This document shows positions 35,735 to 45,660 of a stretch of 64,000 bases of DNA, one piece after another. A program made the position numbers and the translations under genes. Below the pieces are notes generated by a model. That model saw nothing but the letters and a program-made list of their open reading frames with translations. It was not told the DNA's origin and did not search any database. The stretch comes from Perkinsus olseni (taxonomy: Eukaryota; Perkinsozoa; Perkinsida), in the NCBI GenBank assembly GCA_013115125.1, contig JABANN010000076.1, positions 1 through 64,000 of the forward strand, read 5' to 3'. Positions within the stretch are counted from its first letter, which is position 1; each line of letters begins with the position of its first letter.

Positions 35735-37010
35735 ATGTCAATGGTCGAGGAAGCTAGAGATCATGTGAAGAAAGCTCAGGACGCGTAATAGGGCAGTCAG
35801 CGCGGTTATGGTCGGTGTATCTGAGGTCAAGCTCAGGTTGCATCCGTCGATTTGGCGTCTGCAGTTCTCCCCTGACTACCTAGTGGCCGCTCTGGAACTC
35901 TCGCAGGCCGCAGCCTGCTTCCAGTCGGCCTCTTTGAACGAACAAGCAGCAAAAGCATGGCTGAAAGCAGCAGAGCTCAGGAAGGATCACATACGGGAGT
36001 AGGCTTGTCTGGGCGGCTTGCTTGGAAGAAAGGCGTCTTATGAGTCTCACTGAGGACGGTGTCCCGTCACATGAGTATAGTATTCGACCGCCTCAGTTAC
36101 CAGGAAGCGGGGCGCAATTTTGAATCGGCTGGACAGCTCCTACAGAATCCCGAACACTATAAGGTGGCTGCTGACTGCTACCTGTCGGCAGGGAAGGCTG
36201 ACCAAGCTGCCCGAGCCTGGACGAAGGTGGAAGATAGCTCTCGCAGTTTAGTGCTGTTGTGATGATACCCTGCAGGTAGCGGACATGTTATCGAAGACGG
36301 ATCCTGCGGGGGCCACTGAGGCGTACAGGAAAGTCGTGGACATTTACATGGACGACGGAGATGCAAAGCGTGGAGGAAATGCGTACGCAGTGGAAGCGTT
36401 GCGAGTGTAAGTCACGCGTTTCCGGGGGCCAACAGAGCGAGGTGCTTGGAGCGAATAGATACGAGGACTGGCTGCTGTCTCGGCGCGAGCTGGAGAAGTG
36501 GCTGGAGGCATCGAAGGAGAGCAGTAAACTCCTTGAAGCCGCGGGGCTCTATGCATCGGCCCACAAGGAACTGCTGGCCCAGGTTAGCTATCTCAATGAA
36601 CTGTGACCTCCACCATTATCCCCAGGTGGTTGTACTACTCTCGATGGGTGATGCTGTGAGGGCAGACGAGGTGTTGGCGTCTTGTCTCAACGTGAATGGA
36701 TTCCTTGCCTCTGAAGAGATGGCGGCCGGCGAGGGAATGGTCATCGCGTACCGCAACAATGACGCTGAGGCCTTGCAGAATGCGGTGAACAAGAACTGTG
36801 TCAAGTGGGAATCAATAAGTCCATCTCAATTTCCTCCATCATCTCTCTTGTAGGTTTTTGCCGATCGAGATAGTAAAGCTAGCGAAGTCGCTGAAAGTTG
36901 CCGAGCTTCCGCCTTCCGCTGCTCCTACTGACGAAGACCGGAGCCCCGTGAAAGACAATGCCGATGTCGCTGAGGCTACAGCAGATGACCTGGGTACATT
37001 GTTACTCTGA
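35735..37010 (+). CDS. Gamma-SNAP-like SNARE disassembly adaptor
   Basis: SNAP proteins recruit the NSF ATPase to spent SNARE complexes in membrane traffic. The first exon (35735-35784) is MSMVEEARDHVKKAQDA. Following exons encode TPR-like helical pairs: LHPSIWRLQFSPDYLVAALE, AAACFQSASLNEQAAKAWLK, AGRNFESAGQLLQNPEHYKV, ADCYLSAGKADQAARAW, and DPAGATEAYRKVVDIYMDDG. The C-terminal part (VVVLLSMGDAVRADEVLASC, FLASEEMAAGEGMVIAYRNN) and the end IEIVKLAKSLKV match the gamma-SNAP layout better than alpha/beta. The acidic tail ends at TGA 37008-37010. A GT (37154-style) alternative would extend it into downstream sequence. Several introns of about 50-70 nt are inferred by frame shifts between helices. 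Confidence 0.8.
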
Positions 37011-37853
37011 TTTTCATTCAAAAATCTAGTCGAGTTCTCATCAGCTGATGGAATCAGTAGACCATGGGGGAAGTCCTTTGGAACAAGCGCGTGCTTTACG
37101 ACGAGACTCGTCGGATCACGGACGAGCGATGCCCCATCTGGGAATGATAACCCGATGTGATTTATCTGCCACTGATTATGAATCCCTAACCAGCCAATCA
37201 ATCTGTTTGGACTCCAGTCCTTGGAACCTTCCAATGGAGTAGCATCATATCAAGTCCGCTCAGCTCGGTACCGTGACTCAACCGCCTATGGGACGTTATC
37301 TACTCTACGTGGCAGATGAATATAAAGTGGCAGAGCGTATGGGAGAAGGCGGTGAGATCCTCAGCCGTGTACGAAAATGAAGCGCATGATCCAAAGATAG
37401 GCCACGCATTGGTCAACGAGGGAGGGGTCTCTGAAGGACTGGCCGGAGGTTCGAGTCTTTTTTGGGTGCAAAGCGAGGACCAGGAACGTATTGCCCCCAG
37501 CTAGATTGGTGGCGATACCTCCTTCTGCAAGTGTATCGCTTCCCGTCCCACTCCTGTTTCTCCTTAACAGAGAGCTGAGACCACACATACGGAGCTTGAA
37601 GGCCATTCGCTCGTCCCGTGCACTCGCCTTGGATGATTGGTGTGATCGTATTTGTTTGCTGTGATGCGCGGATATTCGCCCGATGTAACCGGACTGATAA
37701 ACGCAAGTCCAGAGCGGATCGGACCGGAATAAGCGGTGACAGTCCGAAGCTCACCCCCAGCTACGATAGCACTATTGATCGCTAGGGGGAGCGAGGAATG
37801 GGGCATAAAATAGGACAGGGCGATTCACAGCAGAGCGGGGTTAACCCGCCGGG
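37011..37853. other. Intergenic region between convergent genes
   Basis: Separates the gamma-SNAP and RNA exonuclease 3' ends. Open stretches at 37250-37375 (MGRYLLYVADEYKVAERMGE) and 37316-37504 could be extra exons of the SNAP gene or an unrecognised small gene; no family recognised. Confidence 0.45.
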
Positions 37854-39662
37854 TTATCGCTTGCAGGCCGGAGGAGCGACCGCAGGGTTGTCCGCCAGGA
37901 GCTCAGCAGGGACGTCGGCCACACTCGTGAACATGGTGAAACTTCGAGCAACCTTCTCTCTTGAAAGTTCAAGGAGCCGCTTCACTTCGTACTGGCCTGA
38001 TTTCCGGTAGTTCTCAAAAGCAGTGGCGTATTGCGCCATATCACCGCAACCCGAAAAAACGACAAGTAGATCGCCCTTGGCCATGTTCCGTAGGAGTTTC
38101 CGAATAGAAAGATCAATCTTCATCATGACCATCCTCTCGTGCTGCTTGCTAGAAGCCCTACTGGACTTGGCCAGGCCAGGACCAGACTGCTGCAACTCGC
38201 ACCACCGTTGAAAACCTCGTAGAACGTGAAGCTGAACTCTAGGCTCGGATGGCTTGGCCTCCTCATCGGGCATGAGGACATCAGTCATGGCCCGTTCCCC
38301 GTAGCGCTGCACCATGGTTGCTCGGTCGAGATCTTCACCGTGTATGCGGATGCCACCAACAAGCGAGGCCAAAGGGAGGCAGTACTTATCCTCGTCATCA
38401 GGATGCCAGTACGGGCCCTTGGCAAACTTCAGAATAGAAAGCCTCATCGCCTGTAAAGCGTCCTCAGTAGAATCATGCATACCCGTGGACTCGCGAGACA
38501 TCTTAGATTTGAGAACCTTCCGAACCAGATAGCTGAGAGCCGACTTCCTCGGCGGTCCAGCGGGGTGAGGATACAGATCGGAGGTATCAATAATGCGCCT
38601 GTGGACCATCTTCAAAGTCTTGAGATCATTCTCCAGACCATGGCCAACCAGGATGGTCTCCGAGTCCATCAACTCCATAAGAGCTAATTGAGCGTCCTTG
38701 AGCGTGGCTGTGACACCCATGAGAGATTCCCGCGTTATCCCGGAGAACTCCGTCTTGTAGTCCAGCACAGGCTTGGCAGGCTTCACGTACATGTCCAGCA
38801 GCGTCTTCGCACCCGAGTCGACGACGCTGAGGCGAGCTAGCTCCAGCCCATCCGCCGTGTCAACCATCTCACAGTCGATAGCCAGTAGATTCTTATAGTC
38901 CTTGTCGTTGAATACAAAGGCAGGCACCCCTTCACCCGCACTGGCCGGGATAGGTGGTCTCTTGTGCTCACCCAGAGGCGTGCGACACTCTACGCATCCT
39001 TCTGGAGGAACACCGCTGACGCTGTGTATAGGGAAGTCACTGGCGATCATATTGGTAGTGGTCATGAGGTAATCCGCAATGGGTATCAGTACTGGCTTCT
39101 CGTTCGAGTTGGCGGTTTTGGGGCGGAGGTCCTGCGGTATCTTGCTCTTAGCCACCATCAGTTGTAGGAACTGCGTCAGAACTGGACAGACCCGTTCTAG
39201 ATGTGGTGGAGGCTTCCCACTGGGGGGTCGCCAAGACCCAGCCCGCATACACTTCCGAATGGCATAGGACAGGAACGGGTAATCACTGCTGCCCCCTGCA
39301 GTCTTGCCCGCGGCTTCGAGTAAGGAAGCTATGTCAAAGTAGGGCGTCATAACAACTGTGATGTTCTTCACAGTGTGCATGTTCTCCAAAACGCACCACC
39401 TCGGCATGACACCGGCCTCCGAGCCGGTGGCCCACAAAAGGAAGTTCTGCACATCATGCACGGAGATAGCCTTCTGATTCTGATGCTGCAGCTTCACATG
39501 GGGCGCCAAACTGGTGACCCGACGGAGTTTCCGGGCCTTCTGGGCGTTCTGCCTGGGAGTAACCCGCTCGGACGCAGTGGTATTGGACCCCTCCGAAGAA
39601 GAAGTCGGGGCCCTGACGCTGTTGATGCCGCTGATGTCTGATGACGGACGTTTGACAGACAT
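37854..39662 (-). CDS. REXO/Rex1-type DEDDh 3'-5' RNA exonuclease
   Basis: Intronless ORF of 602 residues, unusual among its spliced neighbours. The exonuclease core spans about residues 250-420: Exo I LLAIDCEMVDTADGLELARL, Exo II ILVGHGLENDLKTLKMVH, and Exo III GMHDSTEDALQAMRL with the catalytic His-Asp pair. These are the five catalytic residues of the DEDDh family, which trims the 3' ends of 5S rRNA, snRNA and tRNA in yeast Rex1 and related proteins, normally in the nucleus. The N-terminus is basic and serine-rich (QKARKLRRVTS), possibly a nuclear localisation signal. The C-terminal about 120 residues (HVLRGFQRWCELQQ, SIRKLLRNMAKGDLLVVFSG) may be an RNA-binding extension as in REXO5-like proteins. 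Exact substrate is not inferable. Confidence 0.9.
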   Translation of the reverse strand: MSVKRPSSDISGINSVRAPTSSSEGSNTTASERVTPRQNAQKARKLRRVTSLAPHVKLQHQNQKAISVHDVQNFLLWATGSEAGVMPRWCVLENMHTVKNITVVMTPYFDIASLLEAAGKTAGGSSDYPFLSYAIRKCMRAGSWRPPSGKPPPHLERVCPVLTQFLQLMVAKSKIPQDLRPKTANSNEKPVLIPIADYLMTTTNMIASDFPIHSVSGVPPEGCVECRTPLGEHKRPPIPASAGEGVPAFVFNDKDYKNLLAIDCEMVDTADGLELARLSVVDSGAKTLLDMYVKPAKPVLDYKTEFSGITRESLMGVTATLKDAQLALMELMDSETILVGHGLENDLKTLKMVHRRIIDTSDLYPHPAGPPRKSALSYLVRKVLKSKMSRESTGMHDSTEDALQAMRLSILKFAKGPYWHPDDEDKYCLPLASLVGGIRIHGEDLDRATMVQRYGERAMTDVLMPDEEAKPSEPRVQLHVLRGFQRWCELQQSGPGLAKSSRASSKQHERMVMMKIDLSIRKLLRNMAKGDLLVVFSGCGDMAQYATAFENYRKSGQYEVKRLLELSREKVARSFTMFTSVADVPAELLADNPAVAPPACKR

Positions 39663-41695
39663 TCGAGAACGAGAAGGACGGAGACACTGACCTCACCGAC
39701 TTCGGAACACAACAATGACGGATGGTAAAAACGACGGTAGGCATGCAGATACCTGACAGCAAGAGAATGACCCGACCCAGAGAGCGCAGGCAGTTGCGTT
39801 AGTGATAGTAGTAGAGGTGTTAGTTGAGCTGAACTGTTGCCCAAATATTTAGTTCACAGAATCCTAAGGCCTGGGGAAAGACGCGGCGCAGCCACTAACA
39901 AGTGTGTACTGTCGGGGGGTGAGTAGTCGGGTGACGCATCCCAATCCCTAGACATTTCCGAAGCACGTGGTGATGTATGAAAGCTACTTGTCGGGGAAGG
40001 TTGTGACGAATGGCTCCATCAAAGCGGAGGTTGCCGGTCCCTATATAATAAGAGCAACCTTCAGTCATGTTCTATTTGCCCCTTCTCGAACTCCATCGTT
40101 ACGTTCAGATTTGTCGCTTTCTCTCAAGACTACTCCTCCATAGTCCCCTACTACACGTCCCATGGCACATACTTAGTGACCCATAACCAGTACGCTGTTC
40201 ACACAAAAACGCTGGTAAAATCCCGTGAGTGTTGCGAACATCCCCATGGCCCACGCGGTATGGGGCAAGGAGCCTGAGGAGGAGAGACCGCAGGCGAGGC
40301 TGAATCCTTTGTGAGCGCTACCTAATCTAAAAGCTGCCTACCTAAGCGCTACCGCCGCTCGATCCTATCTAGACTACGAATGGATAACAAAGTGAGCTCG
40401 GCCGGGTCATCTCGTCCTCATTTGCAGCAGTGAAATCCAACGCTCGCGCCCCTCTCTACCATGAGGCTTCGGCCTATAATACACCACCACTAGTACCGCG
40501 TCTTCCTTGGTTGAAACGAAGCTGCTCGTCAATCTTCGTACAGGGTTGACGATATTCTCGCATCACCGCAGCCAGAGGAAATAGATCACTACTCCATCAA
40601 CGCTGAATGGGGTGGGGGATGGCCATGGTAAGGTTATATCTACAGGATGACGAGGCACGATTCATGGCATATGGTGGCAGGGCAAGGGCTCCTCGGCATT
40701 TCCGAATAAAGCATGCTAGGCAAAAATATGATCACTATCGCAGACTCCAAGCCACGAGGCTCCGAAACTTTCGAGACAGAACGAGTTTCAGCCGCGAAAC
40801 GAGGTGGCACTGACATTCAAACCAAGACAGCGGTCACCAACATGTCAAAGAAGCGCCGAAAAAGATGTCGACAGCCTCACAGCATCATGCGTATCTGAGA
40901 CTCTCGGGTAGGCCGTGGAGGCCTGATAGCTGCTTGAGAAACACTTAAAGGTGATTTTTGGATTTATCTGGCGAGGCCGCCGAGCTCGTCTTCAGTTCCT
41001 CAAATTGCGTCCCGAATGGCAGTCACTCCGCTGCTTACTGTGAAGCGACCACAGTATAGTCACGCAGTTCTTCCACAGGGAGCTCATCGAGGCCCGACTC
41101 TCTCAAGAATCCAAACCAGTACCAGAGGCCTATCAGTCGTCCGAAGAATGACAACCGTACCGTCAAGCCAGTACGCACTTGAAACGAAAAAGCGCACGCC
41201 CGAAAATAGGCCACGTGTAGCTGATCCCTGGTTGGCTAATCGGTCCCTGGTAGGCGTACCGCGGCGGTTCTACCGGCAACTCCGGAGTGTAGATGGGCTC
41301 AAATCTCATTTCCACGCATCATTCTGCCAAGTAATACTGATCGGTGATGGTAGACGCACTGTAGAGCTAAAACGACTACCGGAAAATCCCCGGCTTTCAT
41401 CCGCGACCTCGCGCAACATAGGGAAAAGAACTCGTGTCGCGAATCGATCAGCCTTTAGCGCTCTATGGGCGTCATAGACCCGACTCTGCTTTTCTATTGA
41501 GAAGGTGCAGATTCCGCGTACCAAATACTGTTTTCCGGTGAAAAAACTAGAGTAACTCGACACTATTGGTTGAAACGATGATCTTCTCGAACATCTCGCC
41601 AAAAAATGAAAAGAATCGTGAAAAAAGGTACTCTATTATAGACTCTGTACTGAAGAGAATCCAAACCGTTATCGAGGGGATAATGATGCTGAAAA
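39663..41695. other. Long intergenic region
   Basis: Two kilobases without a recognisable gene. A TATA-like CTATATAATAAG occurs at about 40041-40052. The minus-strand frame 41306-41602 resembles that at 20280-20651 at protein level, suggesting a shared decayed repeat. ORFs at 40607-40898 and 41016-41477 have no motif. Confidence 0.5.
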
Positions 41696-43798
41696 TTAAA
41701 TAACCTTCTCGTCAACAGGCCACATGATGGTCTTAGTCTCGAGGTAGTTATCAAGGGCCTCCGCTCCCTGAGACGAGACAAGGTACTCGCCAGTAAAGCG
41801 AGATGGGTCACGGCTAGGCTGCTTACCTTCTCTCGTCCCCACCCAGACAGCTTGTAACCACCGAAGGGCGCCGCTGCGTCGAAGTTGTCGTAGCAATTGA
41901 TCCATACGGAACCTGGCATAACCATGTCCAATACTCCTCGGTGAGCCGACCAGAGCTGTTCAACTCACCAGCCTTGAGCTCCTTAGCTACTTTGGTAGCC
42001 TTGCCGATGTTTCGTGTGCATACACCAGCCGCTAGACCGAATGCAGTATCATTCGCCCTCCTGACGGCCTCCTCTAGAGTCTGAACGAATCGAAACGACA
42101 TTTCCGCTGAGTGAAACGAGAAGTGTTGAAGCAATCCCTGACACCGTTTATTGCATGCTCCGAGGAATCTTACGTCGAACGGAGCGATCTGCATGACAGG
42201 TCCGAAGATCTCTTCTCTCGAGATCTTCATATCATCCTTCACGTTACCGAACACCGTTGGCTCCACGAAGTACCTGTCGATGGTCGGGTGATTGACGACC
42301 ACGATCGGTGACGTAGTAGCATAATGCTGCTACTTCTCGTGAGCCCCAGAATTGCAAGAGAATTACACTGTCCGGGTTATACCGCACCTTCCCTAGAACC
42401 TACCCCTTATTTCCCAGACGCTTTCCACCGCATAGGAGATCAGCCCCTTCATCAATTCCAGACTTGATGTAGGACATCACGCGCTCGAACTGGATCTTGT
42501 CGACCTGGCAAAGATACTACAGGATAGCGTTCATCGGTTTTTTATAACTACCTGAGGTCCCTGCTCGCAGTTGATGTCACGAGGGTCACCGACTCGCTTC
42601 TTCTTCGCACGCTCAACAGCCTTTCTCACAAACTCATCGTAGACGCCGCGCTGTACGTAAATGCCTGAAAGCTACAATCACAACAACCTAAAGACCGCCC
42701 GCCCAGTGAACCAGCCGAGGCGACGGGAGTCGGAGTGAACGCCCCCCCTTACGGCTGGCAGCACAACAACATTGGCCGTGGTTAAGGAATAGGCCAATAT
42801 CGGAAACGGCCAAGGCTTGATCAAGATCAGCGTCATCGCAGACGATAAGAGGGGACTTGCCTCCCAGTTCGAGAGTGACCTAAGAGACTTTTTCTCACAG
42901 TAACGGCGGTAATGAAGACACATACCTTCTTAAGATTGGACTCGGCGCTGGCCTTGACAATCTTGGGGCCGGTCACGCTGCTGCCGGTGAAGGCAACCTT
43001 GTCAACGTCCATGTGGCGAGCAAGGATCTCACCTATCATTAAAAGCTCTGCTGAAACAGACGAGCAGCTGCTCCGTAGGGCTTACCAACTTCAGGGCCAC
43101 CGTTAACGATGTTCACGACTCCGGGAGGGAATCCGGCTTCCTTGATGAGTTGGCCGAAGAGAAGTCCAGTGAGGGGAGTCTTCTCCGATAATTTCATCAC
43201 CATTGTGCCTGCATCGACGACACTACTCGACACGCAGCAGACAGGTTGATGTCCTACAACCAGCAGCGAGAGCCGGAGCCAGCTTCCATGCTTGCATCAG
43301 CAGGGGGAAGTTCCAGGGAATGATCTGTGCAACTACTCCGATGGGCTCCTTAACGGTGAGGCACATGTTATGACCATCCACCGGTACCACATTTCCCAGA
43401 ACTTTATCAGCCCAGCCAGCGAAGTACTTGTACGTCCTCTTGCAGAGGTTGATGTCAGCAGCCTTGGCCACCGCAATTGGCTTGCCGTTATCCAAGCTCT
43501 CGAGCTCAGCAAGACGGTCCTCGTGGAGTTCGATGAGATCACCAAGCCTGTAGAGGCAGTCTCTGCGGAAGGACCCATCAGAATCCTTCCAAGTCTCGAA
43601 CGCCTTCCTCGCCGCTTTCACCGCGATGTCGATATCCTGGGCACCGGCAACCTCCACCTTCTCGATAGGCTCGCCATCCACTGGGTTAATGGATGTTAGC
43701 GTTTTACCAGACTTGGCCGAAACAAACTCATTGTTGATGAAGAGCTTAGTCTGAATCGGGAGGCTCTTGGAAGCAGGACCGTTGGCGGTTAGGGACAT
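41696..43798 (-). CDS. NAD(P)+-dependent aldehyde dehydrogenase (ALDH1/2-like)
   Basis: Oxidises aldehydes to carboxylic acids. Start [20 protein letters not shown] at 43798. Exon 1 is 43261-43798, exon 2 is 43086-43208, exon 3 begins 43032, and about seven more follow. Ordered motifs: [34 protein letters not shown]; the cofactor loop [15 protein letters not shown] with the general-base Glu; the catalytic Cys in [30 protein letters not shown]; and the C-terminal [13 protein letters not shown] and [12 protein letters not shown]. The predicted length of about 500 residues fits the family. The pyrimidine-rich acceptor TTTCTTTTATCAG lies 18 nt before the ATG, probably for a spliced leader. No obvious targeting peptide after that ATG, so a cytosolic enzyme is the simplest reading. 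Confidence 0.95.
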
Positions 43799-45660
43799 GA
43801 TGGGGTTCAATACGCTGATAAAAGAAAAGTAGCAAATCACCGAACAGCACGCATGCACTCGAAGGCCCCACACAAATTGAAGAGCATACGTGCGCCCACT
43901 GTCTCTATCGACCTTCCTAATCAAATATCCCAAGTTCCTTCCATAAAGCATCTTCCAATGCCACACCAGTACGCCCTATCCCAGGAACTCGCCAATCATA
44001 ACCTACGCCACTGAACTACGTCAATTGACGATAGCGCGCGCGCTGGAGTACCATGATAAGGCGAGGGAGGAGGCACGGCAGGAGTAGATAGACAGTGCTT
44101 CAAATCTTGGCTGTGTCCGCGTCACGCCTGAACTAACTCCATGTCACGGGGTTGTAGACAGGCAGGCCGTTATGGAGGCGTAAAATGAGGTGACGCATGT
44201 GCCTACAATGGCTCCATGTCTTCCGCCTGCCAGTAAAGTGGGAATACTGGGCACTCTAGTGCCAACCACCTTCATTGCTACTGCTCTTGCTCTCTGCGTG
44301 CCTTTGCCTGGGTTTGTCCGCTCGAGCCAGCAAACACATGCATTCCTCGTCAGGCTACTGTATCGAATATACGTTTACCCTACATCCATAACGAGATCAG
44401 CTTTTTACCCTTCTTTGTGCCCCGTCTCAAACTACCACACTGTACTGAGTTATAGTGCAGTTGCGGTAACAGGCTGTTTACTAGAAGGTACATACTGTAG
44501 TACCCCTTCTCTGGTACAGTGGGCGAGGGGTCTATATTCTGTCCATTGGAGGACGACTAGCTGAAGCGTAGTTCTCGACACTCCTCCTGACTCCGAGGCA
44601 AGAGTCCGTTCAACCACTTTAACGAGTGGCTACATCGAGGCGACTGTGCACTATAGTGACAACTACCTTCATTGCTGCTACGTACCCACCTTGCTCTTTG
44701 TGCGCCTTTGCTCGTGGTACGTACGTTCGTCCCAGTGAACACGTGCGTTCCTCGTCATGCTATGGAACATGCGTTCACCATAAATCCAACAACTAGATCA
44801 GTTTTCCGAACTCCTCTCGAGTCCGGTTTTACCTCTCTTTGAGCCCCGTCTCAAATAGCCACACTGTACTGAGTTATAGTGCAACTGTCAGCGTTGAGCA
44901 GTAATCAACACTTCGAATAATCGTTCGCGGGCACCCGTTTTGCGGCATGGAAGGGCTCAGATTCAGCCAAATGCGCCAATCTCGGAAATGTGACCCTGGC
45001 GATAGGCGATTGAGGGTGACGAGGCATACCTTGAACCAGCCGCCGCGAACGACCGAATGGTGCAAAGCCGGCCGCCGGCCGATGGAAAACTGCATGCGTG
45101 AAGTCATTGAGGAGTCGGAGACGCGAATGAACCGCAGTAGAACGCCAAAGCCATCCAATTGGCATGTTCACTTTGTAGCTCATTTCGTGGTGAGGAGATA
45201 ACGGGCAAAGTGGTACGATACCGCCCGAAGTTCGAACCGAATCCGTCGCGCGCGGAGTTTCCCCCACGAGATGAAGAAAAGGGGCACGAACCTCATACCA
45301 ACACCTTCATGTAGCCTTTGAAATCAGTCTCACTAACCGAATCTAATTCCACCATGGTGCGCCCAATCGCGGCTCTAGCGCTGCCTTAAATTCATCGGTA
45401 TTCTATTCGACCTGAGTTGCAGTGCAGCCCCTCGCCCCAGCCCGCAGCCAGCAGCGAAGGCAGCTCCACCAAGCCTTCAATTACCCATTAACAAACTGCC
45501 CCGCAGCACCTCGAGGAAACTATCTACTTTTCTACACAATAATTCGATAAGAAATAAAACTATCCCAAATGCCGTGTACTATACATTAGTAGTGCACCTC
45601 AGACCTAAGGTACTGTATAAATGAACATCGCGATAAGTAGTAATAACGAAGAGAAACTCC
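43799..45660. other. Intergenic region with diverged tandem duplication
   Basis: No gene recognised. It contains two related non-coding blocks (44251-44463 and 44648-44886, listed separately). It should include the upstream region of aldehyde dehydrogenase and the 3' flank of the XRN1 gene. Confidence 0.6.
44251..44886. repeat. Diverged direct duplication, about 210-240 bp per copy
   Basis: Copy A 44251-44463 and copy B 44648-44886 are separated by 184 bp. Both begin GCACT(C/A)TAGTG, share CTTCATTGCT early on, and CATTCCTCGTCA/CGTTCCTCGTCA in the middle. Both end with CACACTGTACTGAGTTATAG preceded by CCCGTCTCAAA. No ORF spans either copy. It may be an old transposable element or duplicated regulatory DNA. 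Confidence 0.75.

Noticed and set aside
40041-40052. CTATATAATAAG as a TATA box promoter
   Set aside because: No recognisable gene starts downstream on either strand at a suitable distance, so it is only noted.
41016-41477. 153-aa plus-strand ORF
   Set aside because: Basic, motif-free, overlaps a repeat-like minus-strand frame and has no splice or family support.
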